From Lactobacillaceae bacterium (GTDB lineage Bacteria > Bacillota > Bacilli > Lactobacillales > Lactobacillaceae), in assembly GCA_031261865.1 (NCBI GenBank), contig JAISIV010000135.1, forward strand, positions 1 to 7,262: DNA of 7,262 nucleotides, in the 5' to 3' direction. A model generated the notes under the pieces. The model did no database searches. It saw only the letters and a list, made by a program, of their open reading frames with translations, and was not told the DNA's origin. This document shows, piece after piece, positions 1 to 5,904 of the stretch (position 1 is the stretch's first letter; each line of letters begins with the position of its first letter). Both the position numbers and the translations under genes were made by a program.

Positions 1-1049
1 TCATAAACTTTGGTATCAAAATAATGAATGTCGAAAAATATTGGGTTTTTCTGTTTTTCATTAGCTCTTTTAATTGATATCAGGTCATCTGATAACTGTT
101 CTATTGAAATAGAGCCGGAACTGTCTAAAAAGATATCAATCGTTACAGGCGTAGAGAACATTTTTTTAGTTCCCCGGCGCAAAACGTTTTGGCTTCTTGG
201 AGTCGTGTATTTATAGAAAGTTCTCTTAGTCGCACTACTTATTTTATGTTTGGTGAAATCATTGATTCCTTTTTTTAACGTTGGCAGCTGAAAGACCTTG
301 CCTTTTTGATCAATTTTTTCTTGAAGTTCTTCAGTAATCAGGCCTCGACCTTCGTCGCCACTAGATGAAATCGCAAATTGAAGAGCATTTAAAATGGTCT
401 GATCTGCATTTTCTGAACTTTTATTCCAAGACAGATGCTCTTGTCCTATCTCAGATTCTTTATCACCCTGATTTTCGCCTTGTTGCGAATTACTTTTGGA
501 ATCTTCTTGATCGCCGCTATTGTTGGTGCCGTTATTATTGGAATTATTTTTTTTATCGTTGGGAATGAATTTAGACAAATAGTAGTCAGCACTCTGTTTT
601 TCTTCCAACTGACCGCCCCAAGTAGTAAATCGGCTAATATTTTCTAAAGTAACCCCTGAACTCTTAATGATTCGGCTATTACTTAGGGCATCGAATTGAT
701 TGATTGCTAAATCGGTAGACAAATTCACTTCTTTGGAATTGTCGAAACGAACGGGATGGTTTTGAGCGATATGTAAAGCTTCGTGTAATAGTAAATCAGC
801 TAAATCCTGATTACTAGTAATGTGCCACCATTTATCGATGTTGACGTGCAAAAAAAGCTTATTTTCAATCGAAACTGACAAAGGGGCAGGACTGTCGTCG
901 AAAACGACTTCCATTTGTGAAATCAAATTTCCAAGCATTGGACTTTTTCTACTTAGCAAAATATTAGCGACCGAAATAGAGCTTTTGACGGCGGACTGGT
1001 CATGAATTAAGTCGTTTTCAAAAAGATCTGGCACTTCGTAGACAATCAT
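1..1049 (-). CDS. DUF2201-type protein: metallopeptidase-like domain plus VWA domain (partial, 3' end outside window)
   Basis: The reading frame is open from ATG at 1049 to the left edge, giving 349 codons with the C-terminus missing. Residues 89-93 are HEALH, followed by H98 and by D113 in a TDLAIN context. This is the pattern of the putative zinc metallopeptidase domain at the head of DUF2201 proteins. Residues about 165-205 form an Asn/Gln/Ser/Asp-rich flexible linker. Residues 303-313 end in DSSGS, the metal-ion-dependent adhesion site (MIDAS) of a VWA domain. Family knowledge: such proteins are usually cytoplasmic and encoded beside MoxR-type AAA+ ATPases, with a suspected chaperone or remodelling role; the protease activity is unproven. 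The start is supported by AGGGTGG at 1055-1061 and by a TAATG overlap with the preceding gene. It is the third gene of an operon read leftward from about 2088. No ATPase is visible upstream; one could lie beyond the edge. The domain call is confident, the biological role is not. Confidence 0.85.
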   Translation of the reverse strand, partial: MIVYEVPDLFENDLIHDQSAVKSSISVANILLSRKSPMLGNLISQMEVVFDDSPAPLSVSIENKLFLHVNIDKWWHITSNQDLADLLLHEALHIAQNHPVRFDNSKEVNLSTDLAINQFDALSNSRIIKSSGVTLENISRFTTWGGQLEEKQSADYYLSKFIPNDKKNNSNNNGTNNSGDQEDSKSNSQQGENQGDKESEIGQEHLSWNKSSENADQTILNALQFAISSSGDEGRGLITEELQEKIDQKGKVFQLPTLKKGINDFTKHKISSATKRTFYKYTTPRSQNVLRRGTKKMFSTPVTIDIFLDSSGSISIEQLSDDLISIKRANEKQKNPIFFDIHYFDTKVY

Positions 1050-1519
1050 TAACGCCACCCTAAATCTAAGGGGATGCCTTGAGAGTCATTTTCTACGACT
1101 ACATCAAAGAAACTCATGATTTCTTCGGGTTGAATATCGATGACTTCTCTATTTACAGGAGTCTGAGTGTCGTTTATGAAAATAGTCAGTTGAGGATTGT
1201 CTCCCTCGCCTAGAATCATTTTCTCAACTTCTCTTTGACCGTGATTTTCTTTTTTGTAGAGAACGACTTTAGTCACGTTTTCTAGAATTACCCGAGCAGG
1301 TAAATCCATCATGTGGGCCAAAAACTCGGCTTTAGGAGTTGTCATCACGCTTCCTGAAGTTAATAGAACTTCAGCGGTATTTAAAAAGCCACCCTTTTGT
1401 GATGCGTCAACTAGTTTTCCAGTCACGATTTGCGCCAGTTCATCTCTTAAACGTTCTGGGTTTGCTTGATATGTGATGATTCTGGTTTCTTTTGAATCTG
1501 ATGGTTTAATTTCTCGCAT
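1049..1519 (-). CDS. Conserved-looking hypothetical protein, 156 aa, middle gene of DUF2201 operon
   Basis: I do not recognise this protein. It is soluble, with no signal peptide or membrane segment, and reads as mixed alpha/beta with an N-terminal charged helix (PERLRDELAQIV) and a hydrophobic core around the AEFLAHMMDLPARVILENV stretch. It ends in LDLGWR. An ATG at 1534 would add five residues, but it has no ribosome site and sits inside the previous gene. The ATG at 1519 overlaps the previous stop as TAATG, exactly as this gene's own stop overlaps the DUF2201 start at 1049, so 1519 is preferred. The upstream GGAAAAAG is a weak ribosome site, so translation probably depends on coupling. It has no Walker motifs and is not the missing MoxR ATPase. 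Its position suggests a partner or adaptor of the DUF2201 protein, which is inference from context only. Confidence 0.75.
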   Translation of the reverse strand: MREIKPSDSKETRIITYQANPERLRDELAQIVTGKLVDASQKGGFLNTAEVLLTSGSVMTTPKAEFLAHMMDLPARVILENVTKVVLYKKENHGQREVEKMILGEGDNPQLTIFINDTQTPVNREVIDIQPEEIMSFFDVVVENDSQGIPLDLGWR

Positions 1520-2088
1520 TAGAACTTTTTCCAATCATTTTGGTTTGATTGCCCGGACAAAAATGAGGTTCCTCCGACATCAACTTTGGTTGTTCCATCA
1601 CTGAAATAAGTCGTGTTGCCAACTTTATTGCCAACTAATCCGTTTGAATAAAAATCAGTGTTGCCGACAGTAGTTTTCGTGGTTCCATCGTTAAAGAATG
1701 TCGTGTTTCCAGCCGTATTGCCAATTCCACCACCAGTGTAAAAAGCAGTATTGCCAGCTTGGTTTTTCATCACGTTTCCATCAGTAGTATTCATGAAGGT
1801 TGTCCCCGTTTTTTGCGGCTCATTTGGCGAGACAAAAAAATTATTTGTATTTGATTGCGCCGTAAATGTTTTGTTTTGTAGACTTTCGTTATGTACTATG
1901 GGAGCCTGATTTGCGGAAAATTCTGAGTTAGTTCGGGTATTGGTTTTGTATTGACCTTTATTTTTTGAGTTGTAAAAACTGCCAGCCTCTGTGCCTTTGA
2001 TAATTGCGTTTAACAAGGCATAAATCATGATTAAGAACACGATGAACATGCCGACAATAAATAAAATAGCCCAACTTTGAAATAACAT
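1519..2088 (-). CDS. Membrane-anchored protein with 15-residue GNT repeats, 189 aa
   Basis: With the start at ATG 2088, residues about 5-30 form one strong hydrophobic segment (AILFIVGMFIVFLIMIYALL), a signal anchor. A polar Asn/Thr/Ser/Gln-rich stretch follows to about residue 94. The C-terminal third is a tandem repeat with an exact 15-residue period beginning GNT and carrying paired aromatics, for example GNTTFFNDGTTKTTV and GNTTYFSDGTTKVDV. The protein ends NDWKKF. An in-frame TTG at 2121 would add 11 residues, but it lies in the T-run of the preceding terminator and has no ribosome site. ATG 2088 also has no ribosome site, yet a perfect TATAAT ends 8 nt upstream of it, so a leaderless message is likely. 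The gene heads the operon with the 156-aa protein and the DUF2201 protein. The repeats may form an extended beta structure; I know no function. It could bind the partners at the membrane, which is inference. Confidence 0.75.
   Translation of the reverse strand: MLFQSWAILFIVGMFIVFLIMIYALLNAIIKGTEAGSFYNSKNKGQYKTNTRTNSEFSANQAPIVHNESLQNKTFTAQSNTNNFFVSPNEPQKTGTTFMNTTDGNVMKNQAGNTAFYTGGGIGNTAGNTTFFNDGTTKTTVGNTDFYSNGLVGNKVGNTTYFSDGTTKVDVGGTSFLSGQSNQNDWKKF
1552..1806 (-). repeat. Tandem 15-codon repeats within the membrane-anchored protein
   Basis: The units run leftward: a divergent 17-codon copy at 1806-1756, then 1755-1711, 1710-1666, 1665-1621, 1620-1576 and a partial copy at 1575-1552. The four full copies alternate between type A (GNTAFYTGGGIGNTA, GNTDFYSNGLVGNKV) and type B (GNTTFFNDGTTKTTV, GNTTYFSDGTTKVDV), so the real duplicated unit is about 30 codons. 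The two 30-residue units share 19 identical positions by my count. Confidence 0.9.
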
Positions 2089-2095
2089 AAATTCA

Positions 2096-2101
2096 ATTAT
2101 A
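2096..2101 (-). promoter_or_regulatory. Probable -10 box (TATAAT) of the repeat protein/DUF2201 operon
   Basis: Reading the minus strand, a perfect TATAAT lies here, with exactly 7 nt between it and the ATG at 2088, placing the expected transcript start at or next to the A of ATG. No good -35 hexamer is visible; the T-run of the upstream terminator occupies that position. The terminator just upstream means this operon needs its own promoter, which supports the call. Confidence 0.55.
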
Positions 2102-2119
2102 AACTTTTGAAATTCGTAC

Positions 2120-2150
2120 AAAAAAACTAGATTATTTCACTAATCTAGTT
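2120..2150 (-). terminator. Rho-independent terminator of the nitroreductase-aquaporin operon
   Basis: A 10-bp perfect stem (arms 2141-2150 and 2125-2134, AACTAGATTA and its complement) encloses a 6-nt loop. On the minus strand it is followed by a run of seven T (2126-2120, the first two shared with the stem). It begins 7 bp after the aquaporin stop codon and separates that operon from the repeat-protein operon. Confidence 0.88.
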
Positions 2151-2157
2151 AAAAAAA

Positions 2158-2832
2158 TTAATCTTCTTCACTCCCAAAACCGTATTTAGCGACGACGGCC
2201 GCTAAGCCACCACCAATCGTCGGACCTACAAGATATACCCAGAAATGAGTAAGGGATGAAGTTTTACCTAAGAATGCAGCGAACACTGCGGGCGTTAATG
2301 AACGGGCTGGGTTCATTGAAGCACCAGTTAAAAAGATTCCAACTAGGATTAAAGCTGTAATTGTTAAACCGATTGCTAGAGGTGCATTTTGTGTTCCGTA
2401 TTTTTCAGAACTGGTTAACAGAATAACTAAAACTAAAATAAAAGTTAGTACTAGTTCTACTAAAAGTGCAATTAAAGGTGTCACGGGTTTTACAAAATCC
2501 GTTTGTCCAAAATTAGCACCCGGCATTTTTAGTGCGGTAGTTAATACTACTAGAAGTCCTGTTCCAGCAAAAGCACCTAGAATTTGAGCAATGACATAAA
2601 AAACAAACTCTGTCCATGTAATTCTCTTTGTAATTGCTGCAGCAAAGGAAACTGCTGGATTAAAATGTGCCCCGGAAATGGCACCAAATGAATATGCTCC
2701 AGCGATAATGATAATTCCGAATGCCAGTGCGATTGGTACGGGTCCAATTGTATTGAAATAATAAACGGCACTTGAAGTTCCAATCAAAACCAGAAGTAAT
2801 GTTCCAAAAAATTCTGCTAAGTATTTACGCAT
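2158..2832 (-). CDS. Aquaporin (MIP family water/small-solute channel), 224 aa
   Basis: This is an integral membrane channel that passively conducts water or small uncharged solutes. Both pore half-helix motifs are present: NPA at 58-60 (SGAHFNPAVS) and NPAR at 174-177 (GASMNPARSL). Six hydrophobic membrane segments fit the family, and the length is close to that of AqpZ. The second motif continues as NPARS, as in water aquaporins, not NPARD as in classical GlpF. However, alignment to AqpZ from memory puts F38, I162, A171 and R177 at the selectivity filter, so the histidine and threonine typical of AqpZ are replaced. Substrate is therefore open: water, glycerol-like solutes, ammonia or peroxide. 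ATG 2832 has AGGAGA at 2840-2845. The gene follows the nitroreductase by 19 bp and ends at a strong terminator, so the two are probably co-transcribed. No glycerol kinase or glycerol oxidase gene is adjacent. Confidence 0.93.
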   Translation of the reverse strand: MRKYLAEFFGTLLLVLIGTSSAVYYFNTIGPVPIALAFGIIIIAGAYSFGAISGAHFNPAVSFAAAITKRITWTEFVFYVIAQILGAFAGTGLLVVLTTALKMPGANFGQTDFVKPVTPLIALLVELVLTFILVLVILLTSSEKYGTQNAPLAIGLTITALILVGIFLTGASMNPARSLTPAVFAAFLGKTSSLTHFWVYLVGPTIGGGLAAVVAKYGFGSEED

Positions 2833-2851
2833 TTAATTGTCTCCTAAATTA

Positions 2852-3595
2852 TTATTTTTGGGCGAACCCTTTAGATTTGGTGTATTCAGTTTGAGCTGAA
2901 TTATCGGATACGCCTCGAGTTAACATTTTAATATTATGCTGAGTCCAATCATCTGAAACTCCACGGTTCTGATAATAATCACTCATAATTTGGTTGTATT
3001 CTGACACAGCATTTTCGGCATTTTTTTGATCGTATTTGTCCTTCATCCAGAATCCACCATCAACCGGCAATTTAGGTTTAACACCAGGATTCATATCCGC
3101 ATATCCTAGAGAAATACCGAGAACTGGTTTTACGAAATCTGGTAATTCAAGTGCTTCTTCTAGAAAAGCAAATGGCCTTACTGCCCCAGCCATGGTTACG
3201 GCTCCGATGCCTAAACTTTCAGCAGCCAGAACGATGTTTTCACTAGCAATCCCGGCTGAAAGGACCGCACCTTCATACATATTGGTCCAAGAAAGATTGG
3301 CTTTCATCAGTTCGACTTGTTCTTCCGTAGCGCCAATGAACATTTTGTTGTAATCGATTGTCACAACTATAAAACGCGCAGCTGAGCCAATATAACCCAT
3401 TCCAGCTAAACTAGTTACCTCATCTTTGATGTCTTGATCTTCGATTTCGATAAATGTTACTGGCTGAAAATTGTTCATACTTGGACCTAGAGTAGCGGCG
3501 AGCATGATTTGAGACATATCTTCATCACTAATTTTTTTATCCGAAAAAGAACGAATTGACATTCTTTGGTTCAAGACCTGAAAAATATCTTTCAT
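2852..3595 (-). CDS. NfrA/NfsA-like FMN-dependent nitroreductase, 247 aa
   Basis: This is predicted to be a cytoplasmic flavoprotein that uses NAD(P)H to reduce nitro compounds, quinones or flavins. Residues 11-17 (RMSIRSF) and 37-46 (GPSMNNFQPV) are the N-terminal FMN-phosphate and isoalloxazine contacts typical of the family. Residues 117-140 form the core helix and the GIGAV-type segment. GYADMNPGVKPKLP (164-177) and the basic tail ending KSKGF are characteristic of the NfsA/Frp/NfrA branch, which favours NADPH. The length is normal and the gene looks intact. ATG 3595 has AAGGAG at 3605-3610 with 9-nt spacing. It leads an operon with the aquaporin and is divergent from the permease. The physiological substrate cannot be read from the sequence. 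In Bacillus subtilis the NfrA relative is stress-induced, and an 8-bp inverted repeat over the promoter region here suggests control. Confidence 0.92.
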   Translation of the reverse strand: MKDIFQVLNQRMSIRSFSDKKISDEDMSQIMLAATLGPSMNNFQPVTFIEIEDQDIKDEVTSLAGMGYIGSAARFIVVTIDYNKMFIGATEEQVELMKANLSWTNMYEGAVLSAGIASENIVLAAESLGIGAVTMAGAVRPFAFLEEALELPDFVKPVLGISLGYADMNPGVKPKLPVDGGFWMKDKYDQKNAENAVSEYNQIMSDYYQNRGVSDDWTQHNIKMLTRGVSDNSAQTEYTKSKGFAQK

Positions 3596-3626
3596 AGTTT
3601 AAAGCTCCTTTGTTGGTTTTAAAGCT

Positions 3627-3664
3627 ACTAAGATAATACCCAAAAATTAAGCAGTCATCTTAGT
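3627..3664. promoter_or_regulatory. Candidate operator: 8-bp inverted repeat over the nitroreductase promoter region
   Basis: ACTAAGAT (3627-3634) and ATCTTAGT (3657-3664) are perfect inverted copies with 22 nt between them; equivalent points lie about 30 bp apart, near three helical turns. On the minus strand a possible -10 (TATTAT, 3633-3638) overlaps the left arm. The best -35-like hexamer (3654-3659) overlaps the right arm, but with a poor 15-nt spacer. A regulator binding here could control the nitroreductase operon and perhaps the divergent permease. The geometry is seen; the function is inference. Confidence 0.35.
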
Positions 3665-3695
3665 TATTAATTTTTTTAATATATGCGGGTCAAAA

Positions 3696-3723
3696 ATGAG
3701 AAAAAAGCTCTTTCCTGTAAAAT
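3696..3723 (+). promoter_or_regulatory. Candidate promoter of the permease gene
   Basis: ATGAGA (3696-3701, four of six matches to the -35 consensus), a 16-nt spacer, then TAAAAT (3718-3723, five of six matches to the -10 consensus). Only 7 nt separate the -10 from ATG 3731, so the transcript would start at the start codon. No ribosome site is present, consistent with a leaderless message. If the ATG at 3683 were used instead, this promoter would lie inside the gene. Confidence 0.45.
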
Positions 3724-3730
3724 ATTTTTT

Positions 3731-5107
3731 ATGGAAAAAGACGTGAAACTTAATCGAACTTTTGGCTTTTGGTCGACAATTTCAATGGTTGTCGGTACTG
3801 TTATCGGCTCGGGAGTTTTTTTTAAACAAGGAAAAATCATCGCTGAAGCCGGAGGAACAACTAACGCTCTGATTGTTTGGGTCGTCAGTGGTTTATTAGC
3901 ATTAGCTGGTGCTCTTACTTTGTCTGAAATCGCGGCCCGTGTGCCTAGACCGGGAGGAATTTACACATACATAGAAGAACCATTCGGCAAGTTCTGGGCT
4001 TTTATTGCTGGATGGATGCAAGTAATATTTTACGGACCAGCACTAGTGGCCGCGGTTTCATATTTCTTCGCTTCTCTTTTATTGAATTTAATTGGTGTAA
4101 AAGCTGATCAAGTAATTCTTGGAATTCCTTTAATTATGTGGACGGCGGTCGTCGTATTGTTGACAGTTTCTGGTATTAATTTGTTTGAAAACTCAGTTGC
4201 CCGTCGTTTTAATATTGTCACTACTATTACTAAAATAATCCCAATAATTGCTTTAATTATTTTTGGTCTTTTCTTCGGAAAAGAAAATGCCTTAGGACAA
4301 ACGATTGATCAAATTGCTTCAAATTCCCATTCAACAGGATTCGGTCTAGCGATGGTTTCTGCTTTATTTGCTTATGATGGTTGGGCAATCATTACTTCTA
4401 TGTCAGGGGAAATTAAGCAACCTGAAAAGACTTTACCGAGGGCTTTAACAGTTGGGATGATTTTTGTGATGTTGGTTTATTTGCTAACTGCATGGGGAGT
4501 TTTCCAGTCGATGCCCGCAGAACAAATTGTCAAATATGACACTGATGCCTCTTATTACATTGTTAAAAATGCGTTTGGAGAATTCGCTGGTCGACTCTTA
4601 ACTATTGGAATTTTGATTTCCGTTCTTGGTTCCCTAAACTCAAAAGTCCTAGCCTTTCCTCGAATGACTTACGAAATGGCCGTAGAGGATAATTTTATCT
4701 TCGCAAAACAACTTAAAAAAATTGGGCAAAAGACTCGCACACCGTTTAACGCAGTTCTCTTTCTAGCTATTATTTCAATTATTATGCTTTTTGTAGCAGG
4801 TGCTCAAGACTTGTCTGATTGGACGGTTGTCTTTATGTATTTGTTCTATTTCATCGCCTTTGTTGGTTTGTTTATTCTCCGAAAGAAAAAAACTGGAGAG
4901 GACAGTAAATATAGAGTTCCTTTGTATCCGATAATTCCTTTGGTCGCTATTGGAGGTTCCCTATTCATTGTTGGGTCGACAATATTGTCTGCTGTGACCT
5001 CTGCTGCTGATGGCAATATGAGTCAATTGTTGGGAATTACAATAAGTGCGATAGTTATTGCAGCGGGTGCTCCAATTTATCTATATGTAAATAGACAAAA
5101 AAAATAA
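3731..5107 (+). CDS. APC-superfamily amino acid permease, LAT/SteT-like, 458 aa
   Basis: A multi-spanning cytoplasmic-membrane transporter with about 12 hydrophobic segments. The first helix carries the unwound substrate-site motif VVGTVIGSGVFF (about residues 20-31), followed by GLLALAGALTLSEIAARVPRPGG, the helix 2-3 signature of the superfamily. YDGWAII followed by GEIKQPEKTLPRAL near the middle is typical of the LAT/SteT branch, whose characterised B. subtilis member exchanges serine and threonine. The specificity here is unknown. The frame is open from ATG 3683, but that start has no ribosome site and would add 16 atypical residues. ATG 3731 (MEKDVKLNRTFGFW) fits family length, although it too lacks a ribosome site and may be leaderless. 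It is the only plus-strand gene, divergent from the nitroreductase and convergent with the hydrolase. Its stop codon lies inside the terminator hairpin. Confidence 0.93.
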   Translation: MEKDVKLNRTFGFWSTISMVVGTVIGSGVFFKQGKIIAEAGGTTNALIVWVVSGLLALAGALTLSEIAARVPRPGGIYTYIEEPFGKFWAFIAGWMQVIFYGPALVAAVSYFFASLLLNLIGVKADQVILGIPLIMWTAVVVLLTVSGINLFENSVARRFNIVTTITKIIPIIALIIFGLFFGKENALGQTIDQIASNSHSTGFGLAMVSALFAYDGWAIITSMSGEIKQPEKTLPRALTVGMIFVMLVYLLTAWGVFQSMPAEQIVKYDTDASYYIVKNAFGEFAGRLLTIGILISVLGSLNSKVLAFPRMTYEMAVEDNFIFAKQLKKIGQKTRTPFNAVLFLAIISIIMLFVAGAQDLSDWTVVFMYLFYFIAFVGLFILRKKKTGEDSKYRVPLYPIIPLVAIGGSLFIVGSTILSAVTSAADGNMSQLLGITISAIVIAAGAPIYLYVNRQKK

Positions 5108-5129
5108 CTTCCTTAGGAAGTTATTTTTT
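5099..5129. terminator. Bidirectional terminator between convergent permease and hydrolase genes
   Basis: A 14-bp perfect stem (5099-5112 and 5116-5129) has a 3-nt TTA loop; its core TAACTTCC/GGAAGTTA is flanked by A and T runs on both sides. It gives a hairpin plus T-run in both directions. The permease stop codon (5105-5107) lies within the left arm, and the hydrolase stop codon (5128-5130) overlaps the end of the right arm. Confidence 0.9.
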
Positions 5130-5904
5130 ACTTTAGAACATCTTTTAAGAAAGTTAATGACGGATTAATAGCGTCCACTAGATATCCTTCAGCATGTCTT
5201 GATCCAGGTAAAACTAGGGTATCAATTCGGACGTGATGATTAATGAATTCTTTTTGAACAATTCCCACTTCCTGAACTGGAACCAATTCATCCATAGAAT
5301 TAGCCATAAACAAAGGTTTTGTATTATCGTTAACTCGATGGTAAGGACTAGCATCTGAAAACGAAACCTCTCCATTTGCTGTAAGATTTTCAACTAACCA
5401 ACGGTAATAAGATTTATTGGAACCATCCTGGTCGATATCGGCAGATTTGACATCGGCTGCGATCTTTACTTGAACGGGTTTGACATCTGGATTTTCTTCC
5501 ATAAATGTATCTAAGGCCAATAAGCCTGACCAACTAACCACTGGCACATTTAATTCCAGGCCGGTTTCAAATGCAACGTTTCCTCCGGATGAACCACCCC
5601 AAATGGCTAAATGATTTACATCCAAATTAAGTTGATTAATTAAATCAAGCACATCATCTCTTTGAGTTGGGAAAAGATTTGTTTTAGTACTTCCATCAGC
5701 GAAGCGATAGTTGGGAACAACTACTGAATATCCATTGTTAACCAAGATGGCTGCTAAATCAGCTTCTTTATGTTTGTCACCCTGCCACCATCCGCCGCCG
5801 TGTACAACAACTATGGTGTTTCCGTTGCCATCATCATCGGGTTGATATGTGTCGTATTTTTGTAATTCATCTTGTCCGTAAGTTAAATCAGTTTGAACTT
5901 TCAT
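5128..5904 (-). CDS. Alpha/beta hydrolase, esterase/lipase (Aes/BD-FAE-like), 258 aa
   Basis: This is a predicted cytoplasmic serine esterase with no signal peptide. HGGGWWQGDK at 35-44 holds the HGGG oxyanion-hole motif of the hormone-sensitive-lipase-like group. GSSGG at 104-108 is the nucleophile elbow with S106. D205 in MDELVP and H237 in SRHAEGY complete a plausible catalytic triad. YDTYQP near the N-terminus is common in BD-FAE/carboxylesterase relatives. The length is at the short end for the family, but all motifs are present, so it is probably active. The substrate is unknown; short acyl or acetyl esters are the default guess. ATG 5904 overlaps the previous gene's TAA as TAATG, with GAGG at 5915-5918, so it is translationally coupled to the nuclease-like 316-aa protein. 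That pairing is not one I recognise. The gene ends at the shared bidirectional terminator. Confidence 0.9.
   Translation of the reverse strand: MKVQTDLTYGQDELQKYDTYQPDDDGNGNTIVVVHGGGWWQGDKHKEADLAAILVNNGYSVVVPNYRFADGSTKTNLFPTQRDDVLDLINQLNLDVNHLAIWGGSSGGNVAFETGLELNVPVVSWSGLLALDTFMEENPDVKPVQVKIAADVKSADIDQDGSNKSYYRWLVENLTANGEVSFSDASPYHRVNDNTKPLFMANSMDELVPVQEVGIVQKEFINHHVRIDTLVLPGSRHAEGYLVDAINPSLTFLKDVLK

Noticed and set aside
28..216. Plus-strand 62-codon ORF at the left edge
   Set aside because: It is antisense to the VWA domain, which carries the DSSGS motif on the minus strand.
365..647. Hydrophobic plus-strand ORFs that look like small membrane proteins
   Set aside because: They are antisense to the Asn/Asp-rich linker of the DUF2201 gene; AAT/GAT codons read backwards give Ile/Leu/Phe-like codons. 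The minus frame has family motifs and a proper start.
1552..1806. Repeat block as a CRISPR or other DNA-level array
   Set aside because: The 45-base periodicity follows codons of one continuous protein, the copies differ at many bases and there are no unique spacers.
2577..2783. Second minus-strand frame inside the aquaporin gene
   Set aside because: It is a frame-shifted shadow of the aquaporin, whose own frame has both NPA motifs and a ribosome site.
3036..3353. Plus-strand 105-codon ORF
   Set aside because: It lies wholly antisense to the intact nitroreductase and has no recognisable motif or ribosome site.
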